42,781 nt of DNA from Patescibacteria group bacterium (GTDB taxonomy: Bacteria; Patescibacteriota; Saccharimonadia; Saccharimonadales; JAUPVS01): positions 1 to 42,781 of the forward strand of contig JAUPVS010000009.1 of the NCBI GenBank assembly GCA_030916945.1, in the 5' to 3' direction. Positions 30,219 through 38,088 of the stretch are shown piece by piece. A program made the translations under genes and the position numbers. The notes under the pieces are model-generated. The model worked only from the letters and a program-made list of their open reading frames with translations, did not search any database and had not been told where the DNA came from. The stretch's first letter is position 1. Each line of letters starts with the position of its first letter.

Positions 30219-31190
30219 ATGAAAACAAAAAAGGCATTCGGCGTCGCAAGCCTGCTAGTAACAATATTGGCAGTTGTCTTTATGGCGGCCCCTTGGGGTC
30301 CTAGCCGGGCCAGTGCCGTCAGCGAAACTTGTAGCGGGGTGGCTACCACCTTTAACGCTACTGCGCCAGCCAGTGTAACGGCTGGCCAGGCCTTTACCAT
30401 ATCTGGTATTAACACTTCACCGGCTACCAGTTATGGTTTTACGATTACTACCTCGACACTTACCTTGTCAGCCACCGGGGCTACACCAGAAAGCTATAGT
30501 CAAGCCAACACCTCAACCGACCCTAGTCCGACGACTGGTGCCCAAACCTACACTGCCTATTATCCAAACTGGACACTAACAGCCACCGGTGCGGCCGGCA
30601 GCCAGATTGTCATTAAACTTGTTCAAGCTAGTGCCACGGTAGAAGGTGTTGGGGTAATTACCTGCCCACTCACCGCCACTTTGGTGGCTATAAATGTAAC
30701 CGCTCCAGCCGCCACACCTTCGGGCGGTGGTACCAGTAGCACCCCTAAGCCGACTGCCACTACAACCCCGACCACCCCAACGCCTCAGACAACAACTCCA
30801 ACTCCCACTACCTCAACCGAAACTGAGCAAACCACCGAGGATGTATCGAAACAAGTTGTGACAGCTAAGGTTTTGGTAGTTAACGGTCAAAAACATCCCG
30901 TTAAAGATGCTACCGTGACCATAGACGGCCAGTTACCAACAAAGACCGGTAAAGATGGCATTGCCAGCTTTACGGGCATTAGGAAGGGCTTACATACAAT
31001 AACTGTAGTTTACGGCAAACAGAAAATATCCAGAGAGGTCAATGTGACAAAGGACGATACGGCCAACACAACCTTTGTGGTTTCTACCGGACCAAACATT
31101 TTCCTAGTCGTCGGGATTGGTCTTGGCGGGCTGGCGTTGCTCGCTGCAGCCGTTCTATTGGCGATAAGGTTTTACAAGCGACGTTATTAA
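30219..31190 (+). CDS. Secreted surface protein with C-terminal membrane anchor
   Basis: The 323-residue protein has a signal peptide (residues 1 to about 33, ending in SRASA), a Thr/Ser-rich domain, and a Pro/Thr linker at about 160-205 typical of wall-spanning stretches. A carboxypeptidase-regulatory-like beta domain follows ('HPVKDATVTIDGQLPTKTG', 'DGIASFTGIRKGLHTITVVY'), then a C-terminal membrane helix with a basic tail. It is probably displayed outside the cell. TATAAT at 30184-30189 lies 29 nt before the ATG. The stop overlaps the convergent gene's stop by 4 nt. Confidence 0.75.
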   Translation: MKTKKAFGVASLLVTILAVVFMAAPWGPSRASAVSETCSGVATTFNATAPASVTAGQAFTISGINTSPATSYGFTITTSTLTLSATGATPESYSQANTSTDPSPTTGAQTYTAYYPNWTLTATGAAGSQIVIKLVQASATVEGVGVITCPLTATLVAINVTAPAATPSGGGTSSTPKPTATTTPTTPTPQTTTPTPTTSTETEQTTEDVSKQVVTAKVLVVNGQKHPVKDATVTIDGQLPTKTGKDGIASFTGIRKGLHTITVVYGKQKISREVNVTKDDTANTTFVVSTGPNIFLVVGIGLGGLALLAAAVLLAIRFYKRRY

Positions 31191-32368
31191 CTAGACCAAT
31201 CTTCGGGCCAGTTAGCAACATATAAGGGGTCGTTTGTGTAGTCCGTAGGCCAAATTATGTTAGTCAGACCTTTGGCTGCTGCCATAACTTCAAGCTCAGC
31301 CGCCGTTACTCTAGGATTAAGTTGCGTAACCTTTTCTATGAGATTGCTGGTGCGCTTTAGTCTGCATAACTTTTTCAGCTCGGAAGGTTTGATGTCTGGT
31401 AGAACGGGCGAGACTAGAATATATTTGGCATAGGTTCTTAAACGCTCTTCGTTATCGGTAAGACCGTCTAGAAGTTCTCGCACGGCGGGAACACTCTGGA
31501 TATCAATATCTGACTGTTCTGTCAGCAACTTAATTGTCGATTCCTGGAAAAGATGTTGCTTTGTATACTCTTCGGCGACTTTTGTCTGAAAGTCCAAAAT
31601 GCTAGAAAAGTCCTCGTGGTCGTAGATTGCATCGGTTCCTGGGCCAATGCCACGATTATAGGCAGACACATACCTAAGGTGTCGTGAAGTTGGCAACAGG
31701 CCTTCATTTACAAACATAAAATGAACGCCCCAATCAATAAAATCATGCGTGGTCCACTCCTTCACGTTTACCCAGCCAGCCAGCTCTACGACGACACTAG
31801 GCTTACCGAACTGTTTCTCCATATGATGTTCGCTAGGGTTGCCTGCAAACAAAGCTGCTTCTACAAAGTCTTCGTGCAGGGGTTTTCTTCCTAATTTTTT
31901 ACCCAACCGCTGAACATAATCAACAAAATCTTGTGGCGACCACGAGTCAAAGTATCCGCGCATTTTTACGCCGCTTAGTTCTGCTTCGGCATACAGTGAC
32001 TGTACCCCACCGGGCCGGTTTTTAAAGTAGGTTATTCGAGGAATTAGGCCAAGGTATCCAGTTCTAATCAATGCTTCCTCTGACAATGCTGACTTTTGTT
32101 CTGGATTAGTTTCCTGTATGAGGGCGTGTAGCCACTTTGCAGTAGGTACGTCAAGTGCTTCATCCCATTCCTCATAGTCCATCGGTGATGTGAAGTTGGG
32201 ATCAGCCGGGCGGTTTGGTTGAGTTAATAAACTTCCCAATTCAAATAGGTCATCGGGGTTCCTGCCCGCTTCTATAGCGGCATCAAGTGCTGCTGCACCA
32301 ATAATAAGCACCCCCTCTGCAAGGTCATAGTGGACGTTTGTAGAAGGGAGGTGAACAACCTCTTTCAT
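31187..32368 (-). CDS. Unknown protein with HNH-associated-repeat-like segments
   Basis: The 393-residue soluble protein starts MKEVVHLPSTNVHYDLAEGV (ATG 32368, TATTAT box ending 7 nt upstream). The central part has two similar units with the pattern W-x-x-x-D-F-[VI]-D...L-G-R-K-P or G-L-L-P-T-S...: 'FDSWSPQDFVDYVQRLGKKL' and 'EWTTHDFIDWGVHFMFVNEG'. These recall the homing-endonuclease-associated repeat, which binds DNA, but no nuclease motif is present. The C-terminal region is helical and charged. Function is unknown. Confidence 0.55.
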   Translation of the reverse strand: MKEVVHLPSTNVHYDLAEGVLIIGAAALDAAIEAGRNPDDLFELGSLLTQPNRPADPNFTSPMDYEEWDEALDVPTAKWLHALIQETNPEQKSALSEEALIRTGYLGLIPRITYFKNRPGGVQSLYAEAELSGVKMRGYFDSWSPQDFVDYVQRLGKKLGRKPLHEDFVEAALFAGNPSEHHMEKQFGKPSVVVELAGWVNVKEWTTHDFIDWGVHFMFVNEGLLPTSRHLRYVSAYNRGIGPGTDAIYDHEDFSSILDFQTKVAEEYTKQHLFQESTIKLLTEQSDIDIQSVPAVRELLDGLTDNEERLRTYAKYILVSPVLPDIKPSELKKLCRLKRTSNLIEKVTQLNPRVTAAELEVMAAAKGLTNIIWPTDYTNDPLYVANWPEDWSS

Positions 32369-32488
32369 GGGAGATATAATACAATACTTTAGACTAAAAT
32401 GCAAAGCTGGATTTGCCGCCTCTTTGTCGGTAGTTACCTATTAACCCTTATGCTTGCATATTAAAAGAGATTGTAAGAATATAAAGTT

Positions 32489-32941
32489 ATGCCCGAACAT
32501 GCTTTTACATCCAGACACGAGACAGTTCCGTATTACCTTGGCCTAAGGCTTATTAGCTGGGCTGCTTCGCAGGCTATTTTGAAGGCTAAGTTTGGTGTTG
32601 ATTTGAGTAAGTCAGATGCCTTGGCACTGCGCCAAACCGCAGCCCTAATTGACCCATCCGCCACCGACTCTGATGTCGACACCGGAGTTGATCGACGCGA
32701 ACCCAAAGTAATACTTAGGGATGGCACTGCAGCGCTCATCGGTAAAATAGCTGTCGAAGCCGATGAGGTCGCCGTTACTCTATGCGAAACGGCCGCAACA
32801 CTAGCTACTGTAGCTGATGGTAAGGATGTTGATCCGGCCGTCCTTGATATAGCTGGTGGTATTGTAGGTGCATTCCATGATATGGCCACCGAGCGCTACG
32901 CGATGGAACAACAAAACCCTTTCTCCGAAGGCACCTACTAG
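32489..32941 (+). CDS. Unknown 150-residue helical protein
   Basis: The protein is Ala- and Asp-rich and mainly helical ('LRLISWAASQAILKAKFGVD', 'VAVTLCETAATLATVADG'). It has no membrane segment of full length and no recognisable motif. Its stop overlaps the convergent nucleotidyltransferase gene by 4 nt. Codon use resembles the neighbouring genes, which supports a real gene. Confidence 0.6.
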   Translation: MPEHAFTSRHETVPYYLGLRLISWAASQAILKAKFGVDLSKSDALALRQTAALIDPSATDSDVDTGVDRREPKVILRDGTAALIGKIAVEADEVAVTLCETAATLATVADGKDVDPAVLDIAGGIVGAFHDMATERYAMEQQNPFSEGTY

Positions 32942-33714
32942 ATTAGCTCGTTTCGTGTGAATCGTATAAAATCTTTCACAAGCTCATCGCTGGGCATGGG
33001 CATACCGTGTTGCCATTGTTCGGCTTGGGTTACTAAGTCGCTCCATTCCGGGTAGGTTTGTTTAACCCACTTGGTCGCTACTCGCTTGGAAGCTACACCG
33101 TCATTATTGGCACGATGAAGAATGCGGCACATAGTAAGGACTGTGTAGGCTTTTATGTGGGAACTATCGTAGTCTGGCTGATCAAAAGCCTTTGAATCGT
33201 TAAGTTTTGGCAGCCAATCATCTTTTAAATCTAACAACGAAGCTTGGCGTACTTGGCCGATTTTTACTTCTGGTAGTATATCGGCTAGCGGCCTGCCAAT
33301 AAGTGTAATACCAGCTTCCTGTAGGGCGTATAGGTTAATTATCCACTCGTTTCCGTACAGGCACAGTTTAACCTCTCCGTTATTAACGTAAGGTCTTTCC
33401 TTTACTGGACGATCAATACTTAGCAAGTCTTTAGACAGGTATGAGCCTTCCAGTCGTTTTGCCCACAGTGGTACGGCCTTAGCAATCTCTTTATGGAGAG
33501 CTTTAATAGACTCAACTTCCGCCATAGATGGTTCGTTCTCAAGAACGGCCAGAAAATCGATATCACTGCTGCCCGGTTCAAAATCGCCATAAGTTAGGGA
33601 GCCAGTCAGATACAAACCAACTAATTGGTTACCAAATACGTTAACAAGTCCGTCGGATAGTCGCGATAATACTTGGTTCACATCTTTGTAGGGTGTCGGG
33701 TTGCGATTTTCCAT
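32938..33714 (-). CDS. Aminoglycoside adenylyltransferase-like nucleotidyltransferase
   Basis: The 258-residue protein has the nucleotidyltransferase core 'YLTGSLTYGDFEPGSSDIDF' (35-54), with Gly-Ser 38-39 and metal-binding Asp51 and Asp53. It also has the helical C-terminal domain found in AadA/ANT(3'')-type proteins ('YTVLTMCRILHRANNDGVAS', 'KWVKQTYPEW'). True resistance enzymes transfer AMP to streptomycin or spectinomycin. This chromosomal relative could have another substrate. A perfect TATAAT (minus, 33723-33728) ends 8 nt before the ATG. Confidence 0.8.
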   Translation of the reverse strand: MENRNPTPYKDVNQVLSRLSDGLVNVFGNQLVGLYLTGSLTYGDFEPGSSDIDFLAVLENEPSMAEVESIKALHKEIAKAVPLWAKRLEGSYLSKDLLSIDRPVKERPYVNNGEVKLCLYGNEWIINLYALQEAGITLIGRPLADILPEVKIGQVRQASLLDLKDDWLPKLNDSKAFDQPDYDSSHIKAYTVLTMCRILHRANNDGVASKRVATKWVKQTYPEWSDLVTQAEQWQHGMPMPSDELVKDFIRFTRNELI

Positions 33715-33802
33715 TACCAGTGATTATATCTTAAAACTGGAATATATTTGATCAAGGCACGTACGGTAACTGTTAAAATATGACTATGGAGTGAGCAGGC
33801 TA

Positions 33803-34378
33803 CTAATCGCCGAACTCTTCATAAAGGAAACTAGCTAGTTTTTCGGGATGATACTGGTCAAAATACTGCTGATTTAGTGGTCCCCATTCTGTATCCCAGC
33901 GCTTCATGTACCCATCGTCATGACCTTGTTGTAAGTCTCTTGCTTTGGCTCGCTGCAGGGCTAGCTCTGGAGGGCAGTTAACCCAGACACTAATGTCAAA
34001 ATGTTCCACGGTGCTAGGACGGTATAAGCGAATACCTTCAACGGCCAGAACCTTAGGTAGAATCGCTTTGAAGCGTTGCGGCAAAGCCTTGCCAGTGTAG
34101 TCGACTCCTTGATAGTCCAGGTCGTTGCCGTTCCTGGCGCTATTTATGATTTGACCAAGCAGATTCCAGTCGTAGTCGTCGAACAAACCGTTGCCTCGCG
34201 GCAGTGGAGAATAGATGTTATCGAGATGAATTACTTGGTTTTCGCTATTACCGTAGTGATTGGCTAGCCTGTTTGCGAGGTGGGTTTTACCAGAACCGGC
34301 AAAGCCAGAAATGCCTACAATGACCAACGGCTCAGTCGCGGTCTTTTTATCAATTTGTTGAATTAAATCTTCGAACAT
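33803..34378 (-). CDS. Uridine kinase-like P-loop NTPase
   Basis: The 191-residue protein has Walker A 'VGISGFAGSGKTHLANRL' near the N-terminus. It then shows 'IHLDNIYSP', 'DDYDWNLLGQII' and 'VLAVEGIRLYRPSTVEHFDI', the order seen in uridine kinase and phosphoribulokinase-type enzymes. 'NCPPELALQRAKARD' is the lid region. It probably phosphorylates a small nucleoside-like or sugar substrate. TATAAT (minus, 34385-34390) ends 6 nt before the ATG, a clear leaderless case. Confidence 0.8.
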   Translation of the reverse strand: MFEDLIQQIDKKTATEPLVIVGISGFAGSGKTHLANRLANHYGNSENQVIHLDNIYSPLPRGNGLFDDYDWNLLGQIINSARNGNDLDYQGVDYTGKALPQRFKAILPKVLAVEGIRLYRPSTVEHFDISVWVNCPPELALQRAKARDLQQGHDDGYMKRWDTEWGPLNQQYFDQYHPEKLASFLYEEFGD

Positions 34379-34385
34379 TAGTACA

Positions 34386-34703
34386 TTATAACTCGCGTTG
34401 ACCCGGCAAAAGCCGTGACCCTATGACAATAATAAGGCCTGCGCCGGCAAGAGTTAGGCCTACATCAATGTTCTTTTCGCCGTAAGCATGTAGTTCACCA
34501 TTTGTTGCTGTGCCGGGATGGCCCATTGCGTTGTGATATATAGTAGCTTCATCGGGCGGCCGGTCGTCGTAGCGATTAGCCTGAATAGCGCCCTGTGTAG
34601 CGAAGGCTGTTCCCATACATGCAAGCACAAAACCGAAGGTTGCTGCCCGGGCGCGAGTTATAAGTCTTTCACTTCTTCCCGGTTGATATTCGTTATTTTG
34701 CAT
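34386..34703 (-). CDS. Small two-helix membrane protein, unknown
   Basis: From ATG 34703 the 105-residue protein has hydrophobic segments at about 21-39 ('ATFGFVLACMGTAFATQG') and 82-97 ('VGLTLAGAGLIIVIG'), with a polar His-rich middle that is probably external. An in-frame upstream ATG at 34766 is less likely because AGGAG precedes 34703, though with a long spacer. No family is recognised. Confidence 0.6.
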   Translation of the reverse strand: MQNNEYQPGRSERLITRARAATFGFVLACMGTAFATQGAIQANRYDDRPPDEATIYHNAMGHPGTATNGELHAYGEKNIDVGLTLAGAGLIIVIGSRLLPGQREL

Positions 34704-34787
34704 TATGGAAGGACTCCTGTAGTAATAAGTATAGTTTATTATACAATCGAAAGCGGCAAGACACAAACATAGACTTAAGTCTGCGAG

Positions 34788-36062
34788 CTAGCGCCGGCGG
34801 CGTAAAAGGTAGAAGGCAATGGCTAGCAGGAAAGGCCAGACGGCCGACCACCAGCCCAGCGAGCTGAAGTCGAGGATGCGCATTCCAAAACTGATTGCTA
34901 TCCAGCCAAAGAAGAGTATGGCTATGAACTTGCCGATGTAGGAGTGCGATAAATAGAATTCCCTCACCGACTGGCTAGACGAGTAGATGGCTCCAAACAG
35001 CAATACAAGCGCACTAAACAAAGCGGCGCTAATCAGCATAATATTCGTGATGCTATCCAATGAGCTCTCGGTGCTATTCTTTTCGGTGTAGCCGCTTAGG
35101 TACAGGCCATTTCTAGTACAGCTGGCGGTGGGCTCTATATAGACTTTAATGGTGTCGCCGGCTTTAGGCCGAGAGGCCTCGTCGCGGTAGGCCAGTAGGG
35201 GTGTTTGCAATACTACACTCTCGCAACGTACGCCCAGCGGCGGTTCAGTATAGATCAGCAAACTGGTAGTCTGGCGGAAACCGGTGTCGACCTTAGCGCT
35301 TTTAACTTTTAGGTCGTAGGCTTGCATGGCCGCCAGATTAGGCCCGCTTGAGCGGTTATAGAAAGCGACGCCGAAAAACAGTAAGATCGGCACACCAATA
35401 ATGGCGATAATCAGTGACCTAGTTTTGTGCTCCGGGCCAAACAACATGCCAAAGAAAGAAAGGTCTAAACCAGTATCCTTTTGGATGGTAGCAAGGTTGA
35501 CCTTTTCGGGTTCTAAATCTTCGGGCTTAACATTTTTGACTTCTTGGGTGGTCTTGACTGGGTCTTGATTAAAGCCCTCCAGGAACACAAAAAACATCAA
35601 GCCTAGCTCACAGATAGGCGCGAACTGGTATTCGGGGTGCTTTTGGGCCAGAACTTTATGGGCTTCTTTGGCTTTGCGCATAAAGCTGTCGCCGACGAAA
35701 GCCCTCGGTTCATTGTTAACCATTAGTTTGGTTACCTGACTGCTCATTACGCCGGGCTTCTGCTTTTCTTCTACCATCGCGCTAGCCATAAACTCTTCGG
35801 TGGTTTCGCCTTTGCCATTAAAAGCGATAATTTTACCCGACGCCAACAACGCCAATGCCACTGGCTTGTTGGTGATGGTATTGGCATAGGCATTCTTACC
35901 AAATAAACCAAAGTCGGAAACGGCTAGAACGTAGGTGTCGTTGTTGTTGGCCGGTTGCGGAGTTGGTGTCGTGGGTGCCGGTGCTACGGGTGGTGGTGGC
36001 GGTGGTGTCGCTGGTTGATTGGCAGGTTCTTGAGTGGGCTGAGTGTTGTTTGTTTCTTCCAT
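34788..36062 (-). CDS. Unknown membrane protein with Pro-rich N-terminus
   Basis: The 424-residue protein starts with a Pro/Thr/Gln-rich tail (1-42). It then has a soluble cytoplasmic domain ('YVLAVSDFGLFGKNAYANTI') and a membrane segment near 218-238. An external loop with several cysteines ('LGVRCESVVLQ', 'TASCTRNGLYLSG') and three further membrane segments follow, ending in four Arg. The first domain resembles no family I know. ATG 36062 is chosen over 36086 because a TATACT box (minus, 36072-36077) ends 9 nt before it. Confidence 0.7.
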   Translation of the reverse strand: MEETNNTQPTQEPANQPATPPPPPPVAPAPTTPTPQPANNNDTYVLAVSDFGLFGKNAYANTITNKPVALALLASGKIIAFNGKGETTEEFMASAMVEEKQKPGVMSSQVTKLMVNNEPRAFVGDSFMRKAKEAHKVLAQKHPEYQFAPICELGLMFFVFLEGFNQDPVKTTQEVKNVKPEDLEPEKVNLATIQKDTGLDLSFFGMLFGPEHKTRSLIIAIIGVPILLFFGVAFYNRSSGPNLAAMQAYDLKVKSAKVDTGFRQTTSLLIYTEPPLGVRCESVVLQTPLLAYRDEASRPKAGDTIKVYIEPTASCTRNGLYLSGYTEKNSTESSLDSITNIMLISAALFSALVLLFGAIYSSSQSVREFYLSHSYIGKFIAILFFGWIAISFGMRILDFSSLGWWSAVWPFLLAIAFYLLRRRR

Positions 36063-36144
36063 GTTGATTTTAGTATAGCAAACCAAAAAGAGTGTTATCT
36101 ATCGGAGAACTTGCAAATTTGAAGGTATAGTTTACTATATACTT

Positions 36145-36690
36145 ATGAGTGACATGGAGCGACTAATTGCCCTTCAGATGGCTGCTAATGAGGAGCGAAG
36201 GCGAGAAGCCGCCAGTCAACAGCAGCAACAATTTACTAAGACCTTTGCTGAACAACGATTTGAAGAGTTCCAAACCAGAGGTATTCTGTTACGCGATGCG
36301 GCGTTTATGCATACCGAATGTCGTCGTAGAATTGCCGGTTTAGTTGCTTCAGAATTGGCTATTGGGGCTGAGCCAGAGGCAATTCCTAGAGATTTTAGAA
36401 GAACTTATTTCAGAGACAGGATCATACCTACCGAACAGGTTGCAGGATGGCGGGTTAGATTTCCGAAAACAAGGCTTTCGCATGAAGGAAGAGATGATGT
36501 GGGGCACGAAGTCGATGATACCGAAGCACTTATTGTAACTTCACTTTACGGCATTATTTGTGCCAGAAAACCAAACCCTATTAATCGTCTTTACCCTGCG
36601 GATTTTCAGGTACCCGATGATGTCGTTGAAACAATGGCCTACAAGCGCCTCCGCTGGGTCGAGCCGCACCCGGCTACGTATCGATACTAG
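36145..36690 (+). CDS. Unknown 181-residue soluble protein
   Basis: The protein starts with a charged Gln/Glu/Arg-rich helix (1-45), then a mixed domain rich in Arg and Asp ('RRTYFRDRIIPTEQVAGW'), ending 'KRLRWVEPHPATYRY'. No motif or membrane segment is visible. A TACTAT box (36133-36138) ends 6 nt before the ATG. The next gene starts 29 nt after the stop. Confidence 0.6.
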   Translation: MSDMERLIALQMAANEERRREAASQQQQQFTKTFAEQRFEEFQTRGILLRDAAFMHTECRRRIAGLVASELAIGAEPEAIPRDFRRTYFRDRIIPTEQVAGWRVRFPKTRLSHEGRDDVGHEVDDTEALIVTSLYGIICARKPNPINRLYPADFQVPDDVVETMAYKRLRWVEPHPATYRY

Positions 36691-36719
36691 ACGAGCTTTT
36701 TGTTGTATAATTTGTTCAT

Positions 36720-37079
36720 ATGACTATTGATAACCTTGGCAATCCAGACCATGAAGCCAGCGTCGAAAAAGACCAGCCGCGCTTTATGAAGGCGATTGGG
36801 CTTTATGAAGAGTTTTTGCACGGTCGAGCCGACACTGTGCAAGGCGATGCCGATGCTAGGGCTGCGCATTTTGATCAGCTTACCCGAGCCTGTGCCGGTT
36901 TATCTGGGGCTGCTCAGAACCTTGACTTTGCCAAAGAGGAGCCTAGCTTGGCTGGCACTCAAGCCGAGGTCGCTTGCGCTAAGCGTTTGGCCGAGGAACT
37001 GTCCCAACCAGGCATACCGCCAGAAGTGGCCGGCATCTACTGGGATCTTTATGGCCCCGATTTACCGCCTCAAGCATAA
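36720..37079 (+). CDS. Unknown 119-residue helical protein
   Basis: The protein is acidic and helical ('FDQLTRACAGLSGAAQNLDF', 'AEVACAKRLAEELSQPG') and has two cysteines but no recognised motif. A perfect TATAAT at 36706-36711 ends 8 nt before the ATG, making this one of the clearest leaderless starts in the window. Confidence 0.6.
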   Translation: MTIDNLGNPDHEASVEKDQPRFMKAIGLYEEFLHGRADTVQGDADARAAHFDQLTRACAGLSGAAQNLDFAKEEPSLAGTQAEVACAKRLAEELSQPGIPPEVAGIYWDLYGPDLPPQA

Positions 37080-37121
37080 GCACTATTGCTGAAGGACTGG
37101 TCAAGCAGTAAACTTCTAGGT

Positions 37122-38030
37122 ATGACTAAAAAGAAACTTACCCAAGACGGCTTTCATGTCGTCGAGTTACTAATTGTTATTGTAGTGCTGGCTGCCATCG
37201 GTTTTGTTGGTTACAAAGTGCTTGGCAGCAAGGCCAATAAGGACGGCAAGTCCGGCCAGAATAGCGCCGACGTCAAGTGGGCCTATAACGAAAAAGACAA
37301 CAAGTGGTTCGTCGAAAACGGCAAGGCGCCCGACTGCAAGTCGCCCTATACCTTCGAAAATTCACCAGTTGACCTGTCGCTGGTTAATGTTATTGCCATG
37401 CCGGGCTCGTACAGAGGCTTTAGCTATAAGCCGCATGGTGCCTTTCGAGCCGACGGAACACCCAGTGGCGACATAACAGTTAAGATGCCGACCGATGCTA
37501 CCTTGGTTGGCCTGACGCGCTACTACGAAGGCAATCCGTCTACCCTGCAGTATCTGCTAACCTTCGAAACCGATTGTGGCATTGCCTTCCGTTTTGACCA
37601 CCTCTACACACTAACGCCAGCCTTCCAAAAAGTTGCCGATACCACACCACAGCCAAAAAAAGACGATACCCGCACTGACCCGAACATTAAATTTGAGCGC
37701 ACCAAGTTTAAGGCGGGTGATGTTGTGGCCACCAAAGTCGGTTTTCCGGCCAACCAGAACATCGGCTTCGATTTTGGTGTTTACGACTACCGCCAGCCCA
37801 ATGAAATCTCTAAGAATTCAGACTGGGCTAAGCTACATAACCAGTACCAGTCGCTAGAGTGGTTCGGTGTTTGCTGGTTCGACATGCTACCGGGGGCTGA
37901 TGCCGCCAAAGCTAACCAACTTTCGCTGGTGGTTTTGAACCCCGCCAAACCCAAAATTGTCAGCGACTACTGTACTAACGCACCCTACAAAACTCTCGAC
38001 ATCAACGGCGGCCAACCAACCGACGGATAG
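37122..38030 (+). CDS. Type IV prepilin-like protein
   Basis: The 302-residue protein starts with a short basic leader followed by Gly-Phe-His-Val-Val-Glu and a hydrophobic helix ('QDGFHVVELLIVIVVLAAIG'). This is the prepilin peptidase motif G|F-x3-E. After cleavage the helix would anchor or assemble the protein in a pilus-like fibre or pseudopilus. The large C-terminal domain has about five cysteines, is much larger than that of a major pilin, and has no known family. ATG 37122 gives the leader the usual length; a TAAACT box ends 7 nt before it. No pilus assembly genes are nearby. Confidence 0.75.
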   Translation: MTKKKLTQDGFHVVELLIVIVVLAAIGFVGYKVLGSKANKDGKSGQNSADVKWAYNEKDNKWFVENGKAPDCKSPYTFENSPVDLSLVNVIAMPGSYRGFSYKPHGAFRADGTPSGDITVKMPTDATLVGLTRYYEGNPSTLQYLLTFETDCGIAFRFDHLYTLTPAFQKVADTTPQPKKDDTRTDPNIKFERTKFKAGDVVATKVGFPANQNIGFDFGVYDYRQPNEISKNSDWAKLHNQYQSLEWFGVCWFDMLPGADAAKANQLSLVVLNPAKPKIVSDYCTNAPYKTLDINGGQPTDG

Positions 38031-38037
38031 TTAGAAA

Positions 38038-38058
38038 ATACCATTCTTTTTATGGTAT
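38038..38058 (+). terminator. Hairpin between the prepilin gene and the helicase gene
   Basis: ATACCAT/ATGGTAT (38038-38044 with 38052-38058) surrounds a T-rich 7-nt loop. There is no T-run after it, so termination is possible but not certain. Confidence 0.35.
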
Positions 38059-38088
38059 GATACGACTAAATGTGGGAGAAGGGTATGC

